The notes under the pieces are model-generated. The model did no database searches. It was not told where the DNA came from and saw nothing but the letters and a program-made list of their open reading frames with translations. A stretch of 64,000 bases of DNA from Marsupella aquatica (Eukaryota; Marchantiophyta), in assembly GCA_973895155.1 (NCBI GenBank), contig OZ316897.1, positions 14,508,001-14,572,000 of the forward strand. Reading direction: 5' to 3'. Position numbers and translations under genes: made by a program. Below are positions 1-12,610 of this stretch, piece by piece; positions within the stretch are counted from its first letter, which is position 1, and every line of letters starts with the position of its first letter.

Positions 1-1999
1 ATTCATAGCTATATGCAGGCAAACTTTCAAGACGTGTGAAATCATGACTGATCCTTGTGATTTTACCTTCTTCATGGGCGTATCTATAGTAGCTTCTCAT
101 TCTTTTTCCTGATGCGGTCAAAGATTACATATCAACTCAATTATGTTTGGGTTGTCTCCTTTCAGTAGAACTCACCACATATTAATTCTTTGCCGGTCAT
201 ATTTTTTTTCAAAACAGAATTTTTCTACGATAGTAAGAAACTTTGAAGTATGGTGTCATATATTTCCAATTACTACGTCAAGATGGAAACAACTTCCTCT
301 GAGGAAGAGGATGGGGGATATTCACAGAGGGTTTACTGGCAGCAGGATATTAAAGATAATGTAGTGTAATGAAGGGAGTGCCAGATGCTCCCGAGTGTGG
401 ATTTAGTGGTAACGGTGGGCCTACATTGATATCCTTCTGAGTATTCATTTGTACTTTTCCCATTTTGTAAATCAGTTTGCAAAGATCTTGTAATTGGTTA
501 AAAGCTCAAGAGCACCGAAGTTTAACTTCGAATCTGATGTTTTCTCCTCTATCGACTGGGATCATGGCTTGGGTTTAAAATTACCAGCCAGGTCAATAAC
601 GTGAAATAACTGAGGCTATGCCCCGCGCTGATCAATGCTATATCGTTATTGTGATTTTCACAACAAAGCCTGGCCAAACATGTTGATAAGCAGGTTCGGA
701 CATCCTTATCAACATGCACACGGTTAGTCTACTATCTCTTCATTCGATCTCGCTGCTGGTCCCAACTTTGCATCCGATCCTTGTTGCTATCTAACAGCTG
801 GGTAAATATCATTCACATAATTTATATCAGACTCTTAGGTCTGAATACGTGCTACGTCCTGAGAGTGTGATATAAATTATACCTGCAACTCGGGTTTGAA
901 TTGATCATGTTATATGACTGGAGAATTGGAGAAACTACTGGATTGAAAGTATTGTAGTGAATAACATCATATTAGAAAGGTGGGCCGTGGACAAGAAAAC
1001 TGAAATTCATACTCGGCGATAAAGGGAGCTGGAATTGGTGCTTGTCTTCCAGCTTTCATCCCCCGTCACGTCAGATGTTTTCCTTGGAATCGTCACTTCA
1101 AATGTTTTGATTGCCGAAATTTCAAGAAAATGTGCAAATGGCAGTCCAGAACATGCAAAGGAGGAAAATGCAGCGTGAACATCACGATGTGCCATCTCCG
1201 GTTCCACGAGACCCTTTTTGCACATATTCTCAATCGATATCTATTCCTGTAGTCGGAGTGATGAGGGCTAGCTAGCTACGTACTGAGTCACCTCCAGCCA
1301 CTGGAGCAACCCGAGTTTTGAGACATGCTGGGCCCTGAATATCCATGACGCCCTTCGATTCTCTTTCGAACAGAGGACATGTCCATCGAGTAACTAAGGT
1401 TTCATTGGCAGCAGCACCTCCCTTACTCTGTTGCCGATCACCTTTCAGCTGTCAGCTCCAAATCTTGATGAGTTTCCAACCTTAACAGCTGCATGGATCA
1501 TTTGGGTGGGCAAGGATCCCGCTCGAAGACCAAACCTAGCGCGGTCTATTTGATGTGCCACCTGCATCTACTTCTAATGAGAGTACCATCACGGACGACT
1601 GGAATCTGAAAAAAGTCTGGGTGATGCGTCAGAATAACCTCAGTTCTCATTAGTCAGTATCCGATTCGACAGTCACTCGTCAATCATTCATGGTTCTCAC
1701 ATTGTGAACTTCCGCGAGAATGGAAGGTGCTGACGTGCATTTGAGAAGACGGGGTAGGGACAGACGAGCGACGGGGTCGGTTCGATTCGAGGCCGAGTCG
1801 GAAACCTTGCTGGCTGGCCTTATAAGAGAGGGTCGCTGCACAGTGCCTCAGTTTGTGCTTCAATATCGAGTAGAGTCTGGAACGGCGCAATCAAAATACA
1901 AGTAGCTGTAGCGGAGCGGAGGTTTCATCCAGAGGAGGCAGTTCGAGTAAGGAGACTTAAGCCTGTACTACTGCAGATCTGTAGTAAAGTAAAGTGACA
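1..1999. other. Intergenic, no gene recognised
   Basis: I see no coding region I can support. Short open frames here (for example about 60 codons ending near 1905) have no recognisable domain. The stretch contains one imperfect inverted repeat at 818-879, listed separately, and ends in the leader of the SEC61A gene. Confidence 0.6.
818..879. repeat. Imperfect inverted repeat (hairpin)
   Basis: Two 22-nt arms (818-839 and 858-879) pair at 20 of 22 positions around an 18-nt loop. The arms read TAATTTATATCAGACTCTTA... and its near reverse complement. It could be a small MITE remnant or a foldback transcript; nothing nearby decides between these. Confidence 0.7.
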
Positions 2000-3445
2000 A
2001 TGGGCAAAGGTTTTAGAATTCTCAATCTAATCAAGCCATTTCTTTCCTTTCTTCCCGAAGTGCAGCCAGCAGAGAAGAAGGTGCTACTTCGTGAGAAAGT
2101 GCTATATACAGTGATTACATTGCTTATTTTCTTAGTATGCTCTCAGCTACCTCTCTATGGAATCCACTCGGCAACGGGTTCAGATCCACTCTACTGGATG
2201 AGAGCGATTCTAGCATCCAACAGGGGTACACTTATGGAGCTTGGCATTACTCCTCTCGTCACCTCGGGGATGGTTGTGCAGCTCTTAGTAGGGTCTAAGG
2301 TCATGAAATTTGACAACAGCGTACGGGGGGATCGGGACCTTTTGAACGGTGCCCAGAAGCTGTTGGGGATTCTGATCACTTTGGGACAAGCGGTCGTCTA
2401 CGTTCTATCTGGAATGTATGGGGACGTCGGAACTCTTGGAGCGGGGAATGCCACCTTGATCATCGTTCAGCTCGTGTTCTGTGGCGTACTTCTCATTTGT
2501 TTGGACGAGCTACTGCAGAAAGGATATGGGCTCGGATCTGCCACCAATTTGTTCATTGCCACCAACATCTGTGAGAACATCATCTGGAGAGCGTTCAGCC
2601 CGATGACCATCAACTATGGCCGTGGACCGGAGTTTGAGGGGGCTGTGGTTTCTTTGTTCCAGGGTCTCATCTCAAGGACTGGCAAAGTGCAAGCATTGCG
2701 GGAGGCATTTTTCAGACAAAATCTTCCGAATTTGACCAGTCTAGTGTCGACGGTTGTGGTATTCTTGATTGTTGTCTACTTCCAAGGCTTCCAAGTTGTG
2801 CTGCCTGTTCGTTCAATCAAGAGCCGTGGAGGGCGGCAATCTTACCCGATCAAGCTCTTCTACACCTCCAACATGCCCATCATCCTCCAGTCCGCCTTGG
2901 TTTCCAATGTCTACTTCATCTCACAATTGTTGTACAAGAATTTCGGTGGTTTCTTTCTCGTTCGACTCCTTGGTGATTGGAAGGAGTCGGAGTACTTGCG
3001 AAATGGACAATTGATTCCTGCTGGAGGGCTCGTGTATTACATCACTCCTCCTAGTTTGGGAAGCATTTGGGCTGATCCTTTCCATGCCTTGTTCTACATG
3101 GCATTCATGTTGACAGCATGTGCCCTTTTCTCGAAGGTGTGGATTCAAGTGTCTGGGTCGTCAGCGAGGGATGTTGCAAAACAGCTTAAGCAACAAAACA
3201 TCATGATGCCTGGCCATCGTGAATCAAGCATGGAGAAGGAGCTCAATCGCTACATTCCAACAGCGGCTGCTTTTGGTGGAATGTGCATTGGGGCGTTGAC
3301 GATCATTGCAGATTTAACGGGTGCCATTGGGTCAGGCACAGGAATCTTACTCACCGTGTCCATCCTCTATCAAACCCTAGAAACTCTTGCAAAGGAACAA
3401 CCTAACGAGTCAGGACTTTTTGGATTTTCAAGGAGTATTTTTTGA
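2000..3445 (+). CDS. SEC61A: Protein transport protein SEC61 subunit alpha (intronless)
   Basis: This is the pore-forming subunit of the ER translocon, which moves nascent secretory and membrane proteins into or across the ER membrane with SEC61 beta and gamma. The 481-residue product is close to the usual length of about 475 and has the family's multi-spanning layout. Family blocks seen include [14 protein letters not shown] near the N-terminus, [75 protein letters not shown] and [21 protein letters not shown] start at the ATG at 2000 because [21 protein letters not shown] matches the family N-terminus; the GTG two codons upstream is not a plant start. The frame has no intron, although plant SEC61A genes are usually spliced. 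Some normally invariant stretches differ, for instance GLGSATNL where GLGSGISL is expected, and the C-terminus extends to SRSIF. A retrocopy or fast-evolving paralogue is possible. Confidence 0.93.
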   Translation: MGKGFRILNLIKPFLSFLPEVQPAEKKVLLREKVLYTVITLLIFLVCSQLPLYGIHSATGSDPLYWMRAILASNRGTLMELGITPLVTSGMVVQLLVGSKVMKFDNSVRGDRDLLNGAQKLLGILITLGQAVVYVLSGMYGDVGTLGAGNATLIIVQLVFCGVLLICLDELLQKGYGLGSATNLFIATNICENIIWRAFSPMTINYGRGPEFEGAVVSLFQGLISRTGKVQALREAFFRQNLPNLTSLVSTVVVFLIVVYFQGFQVVLPVRSIKSRGGRQSYPIKLFYTSNMPIILQSALVSNVYFISQLLYKNFGGFFLVRLLGDWKESEYLRNGQLIPAGGLVYYITPPSLGSIWADPFHALFYMAFMLTACALFSKVWIQVSGSSARDVAKQLKQQNIMMPGHRESSMEKELNRYIPTAAAFGGMCIGALTIIADLTGAIGSGTGILLTVSILYQTLETLAKEQPNESGLFGFSRSIF

Positions 3446-4900
3446 GACTTGCAGTTTTAAATGTTTTAATTACTACCTTGAAACACATGGCGAGGCTACA
3501 AGAGAAGTTACCTGTATATGGAGCTTTCGTAGGCACCGAAAGCTAAGGGGGAAGAGCTTAAATTGCTTTAGGAGAAGCTGCGACTTCTCATAGCTTCCCT
3601 AGTGGATAACTTCACCTCAGACAGTTTGACCTAATCTTCGGAAACCGAAGCACAGCTATTGAAGAGAATCTGGAACTGTTACGCTAGCTTCAGGAGAAAG
3701 TTTAGGTCAGGTTGTGAATTCAAGGGTAGGTAGATTTGTAAGAAGCTTCTCCTACCAGACTTTTGATGTTTCTCACTTCATGTTAAAATTGCAACTTACG
3801 AACAAACCAGCAACTGGTGATTTACTCTTGCGAGAAGTAGGGACTGCCACAACATTACAAAAACAAATGGTGATGTACTCTTGTGAGATCATACAAGTGC
3901 TTGCCTCAATCATTTTGATGTCTGGTCAATGACACTTGAAGTTTGTGCATATGCGATCCTGAGGGCATTTGATAATGTTAGCTCACTGAATGTATCTGTC
4001 TGCATTTTGTGAGGATATTTCCGTCTAAGATTAGGTCAGATATTCGTTGGCAGAAGGCACATCTGGTGAAACAAAAAGCCGTAGAGAATGACATCACGCA
4101 GGTTCTCGCTTGCACACATTGTTTCTTAAATTTCAGGATTCCGACCGTGTACTTGTATGTAATGCAATGAGGAACTAAGAACTAGTGCCTGACATTTTCT
4201 CCATTGTTGAGAATTTAGATCGTAGATTGGAACAGATATTAACTCCTGGAAGACACCACACAAGAATGTCTTCCCACCCCATGTCAAACAAATTGTCAAT
4301 ATGAAGCGATACAGATTTTGATACTCTTGATTAAGTTGCCATGTGTTACCGGTTTTGATACTTTGAATTATAGATTGGTGGACGACTCTTCTCTCAACCT
4401 ACATCATGACTTTCTTTTCAGCCGGCTTTCCAGTTAATACCAGGAGCAAACGAAGGCCCCTCTCCAGAGGGTAGATTTAATCTAAGGTAATAGGACTCGA
4501 GGATCCTAATCGACACTCCATGCACAAGCCTTGCAACTGAGGCATTTCAACAACCAGTAACCACCTTATACAACTTATTTCTGCAAAATTTCTCCATGTC
4601 AAGGTACATGGCCGTAGTTGTCAATGTATGATAACAAGACCTAATCTATCCCGTGCATCTCTTCGGACTAATCTCAGCATTGTTGGCAAAGAACGGACTG
4701 TGAAATGATGGAGACAGCCTACAACCAGCTCCACACTTCTACAGTTCTCCATTGTACACAAATGAACTTACATAGCTAGAAACGTTGCTTCAAAGGAGAA
4801 GCCCCATGCATCTCACCGTACATTTTTCTTACCACGAGGAATTTCCTGATCAACTACTGAATACAATCACGTAGCGTCTATGAGTCTTAACCTTTAAGCG
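3446..4900. other. Intergenic, no gene recognised
   Basis: This is the shared 3' flank of the SEC61A gene (+) and the pTAC5 gene (-). Only short frames without recognisable domains are present. Confidence 0.6.
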
Positions 4901-7900
4901 CTACTTTTCGATCTTGACGCCTACTCCAAAGCAAATATCACACTCAACTGCACCGGAACCTTCACAATATGGACATTTAGCCTCCCCCTCATCCAACCAC
5001 TCGAGGAACTGCACAAAATTACACGACCTTGCAGGAATCAGGATAACTGGACTGCCGTCATCATCGACACCTACCACGGCGAGGTTTCTATGCACTGGCC
5101 ACACATAATGTCGGATTCCTGTGGAGGGACCATGAATAGACAACGACTCCTTCCAGGGCTCTCGATTACTGCACTTAGGTTCGAGCAAGAAGTTTGGCCA
5201 AAACCAATTGTCAAAAGAATTCCTTCTATATTTGTTAGCCCAAATAGATTGTTCGTTTCAACCTTTCTGACATTGACCACACACAAAGCTCAAGGTTTCC
5301 AAACGACGTTCAACCTTTCAGCATGCTTAGAAGACCTTTCCTACACTTACAGCATCAACTTTGTTTAAACAATGTGCTTTCACAAGCGAACCGAAGGTAA
5401 TGAAATATGTATCAGTCAGGTAGCTCCTAAGAACGTCAGTACTATCTTAATGTGTAGTGTTTTATACTAAAGTAAAGTTTTTTATACCTGCTCCTCGACA
5501 TTGAGATCGCCAGTACCTTCACAATCTGCATAGAAACTTATGGTAAGTAACAAAACGTTACTCCATTCTCGTTAATAACGACATTCAACAACATATTAAG
5601 CTCAACTATAAAGAGCACAATTCAATGCTCTCAACACTTACCTGTACAAAGCATTGTCCCAACACCTCTGCATGAGAAGCACATATCAGCTCCCACCTTC
5701 ATTTTGGGAGTTTGCCCATTCTCTTTTCTTCTGTGTTCATCCTGCTTTTTCTGGACCCTGCCAGGTTCCTCCCATCGGTTCTCTCCCAGAAGGTACACAC
5801 GCCTTGATGAACCAGTGCCCGTTTCCTGGGCATCTGACCGCTCGTATTTATCGATTTCCCTTTTTCTCAAATCCTCACTGGGGACTAGTTGCTTAACTTT
5901 TGGAGAACGTTCCTTGGGTTTTATTGTGTCCGCCTGGAAAACAGTACAAAAAGCAACGCAACGTCACATGCATGATTTGAAAGCAAAGGATCAATTCTTT
6001 CATTCCTCAAGAAAACATAGCATTTTATGTGTATGAATGTTGTAATTGGACCACTCCCTATACCTCAATACCCGAGCAATTCAGAGCTTCAGAAGTGACA
6101 ACCTGTAATGCCCCACTTATTTAAGATTTGGGATACCATGTGTTCCACTGGATTGCTCCAGAGTCATGACTTATATTCCGGAACATCTTGTGACAGAAAC
6201 CTGTGTTGTTAGTTGCACTACAGTAGATGGGGACAATCCACACATTCACGTTGGACAGATGTGGCACTGTATCTTACCTTTGCCGTAGGTTGGGAGTTTG
6301 ACTTCGCTTCCTCTTTTGTTGACGGAAGCTGGGCCTCTACTTCGGCAAGTAAGGCTGCCATCAATTCTTTCGTGACTTTCCCATCTTCAGGGATTCCACG
6401 TGTTGACTGTAACCCCATACAGCACCGGGAAACCATTGCAAGGGTCAAGAACTCAGTCGTTCTTTTGTCACATTCAGATAGGTGAGTCATCAGAACAGAA
6501 CTATACCGGCAAGACGAACTCTAGGTCACCGAACGGCAACCTTCCTACGTCTATCGAGGATTATGGTAATACCTGCCAAGTTTTGACTGCACGAATAGTC
6601 CCATCTGAGAAGACTGAAAATTCTATATCCTCCTCCCCTGAATGAAATCCTAGTCCAGAAAGGGCATCCTGCACAACGTGATAGTCAGGCCATGACCAAG
6701 TCGATTCCCATATTCTAAAAATATAAAATGTTCAGCTGCAGTCGAACGGTTTAGTAGTGAAGAATCACAAAACAAATTAATCTCTTTTTGGTTACACAGA
6801 TTGAATGTGCAATTTTCACATTCAAACATAAGTCTAATTCTATCTGGAAAGCCCTCTCCTTGGGAATCCACAAGAGATCTTCCTTTGCGCCTATTACTAA
6901 TTTCATCTTTAAAATTGTTGTCCAACTTTCTCCATAAAATGACGGGAGATTTTAGTAGCCTGTCTGCACCCCCGCCTGTGGGTTAACTATGCTTACAGGA
7001 GCGGAAGCAATAAAGATACAGAGAACCGGTACACAGAAAGAATGCCTTTCTTCTAGGGTTGAAACTGTCTCCACAGCAAACAAGGTCAAGAAGCAGGCAA
7101 CGCTCCGAAAAGAAAGTAATGTGGGAAAAAATTCTCTCATGCACAATTGCAGTAATGCCAGCTTTCTCCACTTACATGCAGTGCTTTCACATCATCGCCC
7201 TCCATTCCAGATTTCATAGTTCTCTTAGCTGTAGCTGTGGTGGCGGGCGCATTGCTGATGGTGGTGGCGGCGGGCGCATTACTAGTAGCGCCATTTCCTG
7301 ACTTAGAAGGGCTGCGAGAAGCTTGAGACGAAGAACTTGCTTCCGGATCGTTGCCCCGGCCCCGCTTGGGAGTTACAACCGCAATGATTTTGCCTGGAGA
7401 TGCCACAAAGCTGACCGGAGAAACTACTGGCTGAGGTTTTCCTACAACAATTGTAGTAGATGATTTTTCAGAGAGAGGAACGGTGCCTGGAATTTGCTTC
7501 AGTACCTCAGGACTATCAAGCACAGGCAAGTCCTCAGAGCCAAGACTGTGGAGAAGATTCCTCATCCCTGCCACGAGATTTCTGAGGGAAATATCTGTAG
7601 TCTCCCCTCCATAGCCCCTTTGCACTCGCAGTTCCTCCAATTCCTTCTTCAAGGCTCTTACTTCTTGCTGCAATTCCTGGTTGGCCTCCGTCCAGCGTGC
7701 CTCCTCCCTTTCCCACCTCTTCTCCTCCCTCACCCATCTCTGCTCTTCTCTCATCCATCTCTGCTCTTCTCTCATCCATCTCTGCTCTTCTCTGTCGTAG
7801 TGTGAATCGTTCTGGATAGCTTTCACACAGCTGACCCGCCGCTTTCCCCTCCCTTCGATTTGCTTCTGAGTCTCCCCAGGTAACCGGCTGTAGCATGACA

Positions 7901-8507
7901 CCAACTCGAACGTCGCGGCGCGGAAGCATGAGAGCGTAAACATTCGGCGATGATGAATTGCTACAGGGGAAGAGTTTGATCCACTGAAAGCATTCCTCTG
8001 AGTGCTCCCTCGAGCGCCTCCAATCTGGGTGAATTGGGAACCCACAGGCAATAATCCAGCAATCGTCAGAAATCAATATCTCTGACCTCTTACCCTCCCT
8101 TCCTTGTGCCATTGGGCCTGGCTTACCCTCTGTCCTTTGCACTTCTTGTGAGAATAAATCTTCAGACTTCAAAAGCAATTCATCCCGTCACTTCAAAACT
8201 TCCAAAGTCCTAGACTGTAGAAAGAAGTGACCATTCTATTCCAATGACAGAATTCACGTACCTCAGCAACAGCAACCAGAGGCGCTCTCGTTGCTTGCCC
8301 AGCTAAACATACTCTGCAATGCTCTGCTCCTGCACTGCAGTTCCACGATTTCGAATTCCCCGACAGTCGTGTTGCACATGTAGTACTGCTGCTTTTGAAT
8401 GAGCAGCCATGGCAGAATGCTAGCAAGCTACCGGTCCGCCGCTGACCCAATCTGCCCGAAACAGAGCAGATAGTCGCCCCCGTGACGATGGCATTGCTGC
8501 CGGACAT
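4901..8507 (-). CDS. PTAC5: Plastid transcriptionally active chromosome protein pTAC5-like
   Basis: Seven exons (minus): 8507-8262, 8024-7176, 6668-6573, 6406-6278, 5933-5642, 5525-5488 and 5008-4901. They join in frame to 585 residues. pTAC5 belongs to the plastid nucleoid/transcription complex and has been assigned disulfide-isomerase activity. Residues 1 to about 150 are Ser/Arg-rich and fit a plastid transit region. A coiled coil built on repeated REEQRWM units covers about 158-216. A peptidoglycan-binding-like fold (GMEGDDVKALH to KTWQSTRGIPEDGKVTKEL) covers about 352-420. VYLLGENRWEEP near 486 is a pTAC5 signature. Four DnaJ-type CxxCxGxG motifs close the protein: CFSCRGVG, CTDCEGTG, CPYCEGSG and CDICFGVG. 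It is clearly longer than my memory of the Arabidopsis protein (under 400 residues), mostly in the N-terminus and the linker. The exon 1-2 junction is the least certain. Confidence 0.88.
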
Positions 8508-11080
8508 GGCTAACCTTCAGCGAAATCAATCAATGGAGCTGCAATCAATGCAGTCCTTCCGTGGGTGCAACACCAAATGAACCAAAGCAGGAAAACAGAA
8601 TTCAAACAGAGAATCCGAATAGACAACTCACACACCAAATTTCCCAGTGCACCAATCAATCATTGCATACTACTGGATCCGGAATTGCTTTGAAAGCTTG
8701 GACAAGAGTGGACCGATATCTACAATTCCCACCTATGCTACTTGGAAGTTTATGGGCTTTGCAGCTCCATGTCTGAGGGGACGAGAAGACGTTATGCTAT
8801 CATTCGAATCAGGGAGTGTGTCTTTCTCTGTTGTGAGTGAAGGACATGCCGAGGTAGTAGGATTGTAGGTTGGATGAAGTTACTCAGAAGGCTGTGTTGT
8901 CCAGTGGTATGGCAAAAGCTTTGCTGCTCTAGATTCTTCTGGTACATACGGTAACGCATTTGCCCAGCTTTTCTGCTCTGGATTCTTCTAGTACCTACTG
9001 TAATGTACTTGTCCAGCCTCATCATGGTCTCAAGGTGTTTCCTGAATGTTCGCGTTCCTTCACATTGCGAAGTTCTGGTAGACCTTCTTCTTTTTTTGCC
9101 TCGAAAGAACTTCTGGTCGACCTTTTATATATTACAAACCCATTTTCGATGCTGCAAGTTTAGAGCATATTGGCTAGACAAGGTCCCTAATCTCCATCTT
9201 TGCCTTTGGCAGCCTTTTTTCCATGCTAAGCTCCCCACTCTCAACATGTATTACTCCCAAAATGGATGGAGGCCGAGCACCCAAATGGGCGTAGGGGGCT
9301 GCTACATTTGGCAGTAGTGGTGGTCACCCAAGGCAACCGCAAAATGCTCTCCCATATTAAACGAGGGTCTTCCAGCCACATTTGTCATTTGTGATGAGAA
9401 ACTCATACCCGGAAACAAATTATTATTGACCCTCATGGGAAGTTCATTCCAAAATTCCTGGATGCACATGCAGTCACATTGATTTGTCACAAACAAGAAC
9501 TATTAGTTATGCAAAAACCAAATTTGACTATTTGTGTTTGAGGCAAGACAAAAATAACAGTTAGACCCTATAAATGTAAAAACAATTATGGAAAAGTGAA
9601 AAGTAGCACTTAAAGTAAACAAAGAAAAGGGTAAACTAGGGGTGAAAGAAAAATAACCTTTGGATGAGTTGTTTATTAATATATGAGTGTTTTCTGATAA
9701 TCTGTTTCAATTTTCTATTTAATTTACACATTTTTTGAAATAATGACAAGTAGAAAAAACTCTTCAACTACTCTAATATTTATCAAGGTAACATAATAAC
9801 ACAATAAACTTTTCAACTTCTCTAATATTTACCAAGGTAACTTAAGACACCCATTCGCTACTATAGATAGAGGAGTAACAAACAAATATACAAAACACCA
9901 CAATTACTATGGGTAGAGGAATACCAAGAGACTCTCAGGACCTTTCAACTATTATGGACAAAGTACTAATATTTTGCATAAATTATATGGAATGGTACAA
10001 GTATTGTATAGACATAGAGGTATTAACTAAGGGAAAAAAATTGCATGGAGAATTACCCTTGGTATTAGCATGAATGTATGCCTATTTGTTATCAATGAAA
10101 ATGTCCTAACAACCTTAGTTTAAAATTCACTTCATTTAGAATCCTCCATTTAATCTTCCATATATTCCAATGTGCAACTCTTCATGGTTCCAAATAGTTC
10201 AATAAACTAAGCTTACATAACCAAAGGGTCCTCAGACTAATTCTATCTGAACTCCAAAACTAATAATGGATAGATGCTATTTCTGGAATGCACCGGTGGT
10301 GATTGATTTCATTAAAAAGATAAATCACAAAAGGAATAAATCACAAAAGTTTGACTTGTATTACATTTGCAAAGTGCTTTAGTGAACCCAAGTTTGGGAT
10401 GGGGACTTGTGCAAAAGTTGGTTGACTAATGAAACTTGAATTCAGAATCTCACTTGTTGCAATGAAATCTACTACTGGGCTACCCTTGTTGAGGAGACTA
10501 ATATTGAGGAAACTTATGTGGATCTGCACAATGTAGGTAGCATTTACAAATGTGAAGATATATAATAGTTATCCTCATGTCTTCACATTCTGTGGGAGAT
10601 GAGCATACAGTCTTCATGTTCTGTGAGAGATGAGCAACTTGCCATAACGGTCAGCAGTGAATGGTGGGACACAATTTGCAATTTAAATCAGTGGTCATCC
10701 ATATTAATATTGTGAGCCTTTTTTATGACTGCTCTTGATGATCAACAACTTAATTAGTTCTAGACATTAAGTATGTGATGGGGTGTGAAACCCAACCTGA
10801 CAGTAATTACTTGATTGGGGTGTGTAACCCAACATTTGCTTAAATAAGAGATTTAATGTATAACATAAGTTTATGTGAACCGTAACCTTGTATGCAGCGA
10901 CCAGTGTGTATTTTTGGGCTGGAATTGGAAACTTTGCTGAGAAAATAGTCAAATAGAAGCCCATGAGCACTTCAAAAGATTATAAACCTACTCAAAGGGG
11001 CTTTAGGGAGCTTTGAACCAGCTCAAAGTTTCCTCATTTCTGGAATGTTTTCAGAATGTTTTCGTAATTTCATTTCTAGA
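8508..11080. other. AT-rich intergenic DNA with small direct repeats
   Basis: No gene is recognised. From about 9500 the DNA is strongly AT-rich. Small direct repeats are visible: two copies of a segment reading CTAATATTTATCAAGGTAAC and a variant, about 55 bp apart near 9770-9845, and two copies of CTTCACATTCTGTGGGAGAT and a variant near 10580-10630. Confidence 0.6.
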
Positions 11081-11420
11081 ACTAGCTCAATACTCGTGCG
11101 TTGCACAATAAATGTCGTCTCGGCCAAGATGTTGTTAAGAAAAAAGATGTTGTGTCGCCAATATGTCATTTTGGCCAAGAGCTCATTGAGAAAAAAGATG
11201 TGTCAGCCAAGATGTACGTCGTTGAGTAAAAGATGTCGTGTCGGCCAAGAGTGAGGCCGTTGAGAAAAAATATGTTGTGTCGACCAAGACACCATTGAGA
11301 AAAAAGATGTTGTGTTAGCCAAGTCAGAGGTTGTTGAGAAAAAATGTAGCATCGGCCAAGATGTCGTTGAGAAAAAAGTGTCGTCTTGGCCAAGATGTCA
11401 TTGAGAAAAAAGATTTCATT
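11081..11420 (+). repeat. Minisatellite array A with conserved leader
   Basis: The array opens with a 26-bp leader (ACTAGCTCAATACTCGTGCG then TTGCAC) containing the small palindrome GTGC-GTT-GCAC. About nine degenerate copies of a 35-40 bp unit follow, built on AAGATGTCGTTGAGAAAAAA and GATGTTGTGTCGGCC. Open frames across it are periodic artefacts. The same leader and unit recur at 17685-18195. Confidence 0.88.
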
Positions 11421-11954
11421 GAGTATAACAATGTTGTACAATATGGTTGATAAGTAAAATATGTTGTTAGTCAAAGATGTTATGAAGTAAATGATGTTGT
11501 TAAGTACAAAAGTGAAAGAAGAACATTGTCACTTGATAAAATATTTTGAAGAGAATTATACACATGATGACATCTTAGTTTATTAATTTAGTAGAGGATT
11601 TCATCATATACAACATTTTTGGTTAACTTTGCTTCTCCATCTTCACTAATTATCTGGAAGTAACACTTTTATCCTTGTAGGAGATGTATGTTGCTCTTCA
11701 AAAGGCAACATTTAATTGACCATGACTAAAAATCAACTTAGAAAGTTGCAATCCTACATCTTCTAAACCATGTGCCTTATTATAGTCATGGCATAATTAT
11801 GCCCAATATCTATCAAGGATACATCGTATAAGGCCCCCCTCATCCTACCCACCCACCCAACCTTGGCAATGTTCCTCCTGCTTCCAGTAGTTGTGCCTCA
11901 TGCCCCTAAACCCATGTTTGCTTACTTGGCTTTGGCCGCTCCAATGCTCGGGGG
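11421..11954. other. AT-rich intergenic DNA, nothing recognised
   Basis: No gene or clear repeat can be supported. The first 100 bases keep weak similarity to the array A unit (repeated GATGTTGTT and AAGTA words). Confidence 0.5.
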
Positions 11955-12240
11955 TCTCACTATATGGATGCCTCCCCATCACCTGCGATGCTTTTAGGCC
12001 TCGGACCCCCTAAAATGTAAGATTTTAATTTTTTTCAACCCCTATAGAGTTGGAATATTATTGGAATCTTCCCAAAATTTGGTTATGAGGACCCTAATGT
12101 TCCTATAAGTCTCAAAATTTGATTTAAAAGACCCTATTGTTCTTCTCAAAAAATTTGTAAGTCTTCCCTCTGAACCAATCAAATGACCCTATATTTCATC
12201 GCACGTGATGTACCATTTTTGTAAAAGTGAAACCCCTGAG
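11955..12240 (+). repeat. Dispersed repeat, copy 1
   Basis: This segment is diverged but collinear with 15762-16022. Shared blocks in order are CTCACTATATG, TTTTTAGGCCTC-like, CCCTAAAATGTAAG, a TTTTAACCC-like block, GAATATT, CAAAATTT, AAGTCTCAAAA and finally GCACGTGATGT...CATTTTTGT...GTGAAACCCCT. No protein is encoded. It looks like a non-autonomous repeat family. Confidence 0.75.
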
Positions 12241-12610
12241 CTCCAATGCCGAGACCCCTTGGGGTAATGACATGGCTTGGCCGACTTTTCAACGAAGTGT
12301 TTTTGTCACTCTTTGCTTTCAAGAACCCTATTGGTAATACCACTTTTTTGTGACTTTTTTGACTTAAAGTTGTCGTAGTCGCTTAGTAATTGGCTTTGGC
12401 CGCCCCAATCGAGACCCCTTGGGGGAACAGCACGGCTTGGCCTTTTTTCAACGATCCTTTTCCTACCCCCTTGCATCCTAACCCCAATTTTTTGGTTACT
12501 TTAAGCTTTTAACTTAAAGTCTCCATTGTCAACTACTTCGCTTCGGCCCCCCCAATGCCAAGATCCCTTGGGGCAACAACACAGCTTGGCCCACTTTTCA
12601 ACAAACCTTT
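12241..12610 (+). repeat. Three spaced copies of a 50-bp C-rich motif
   Basis: Copies near 12248, 12408 and 12552 share CCAATGCCGAGACCCCTTGG followed by a GGTAA/GGCAACAACA-like block, then GGCTTGGCC and TTTTCAACGA. Spacing is about 145-160 bp. Between copies the text is also weakly similar, so this is a degenerate tandem array. Confidence 0.75.

Noticed and set aside
1684-1905. Short frames on both strands just upstream of SEC61A
   Set aside because: Mutual shadows of about 60-68 codons without similarity to any family; more likely leader or promoter.
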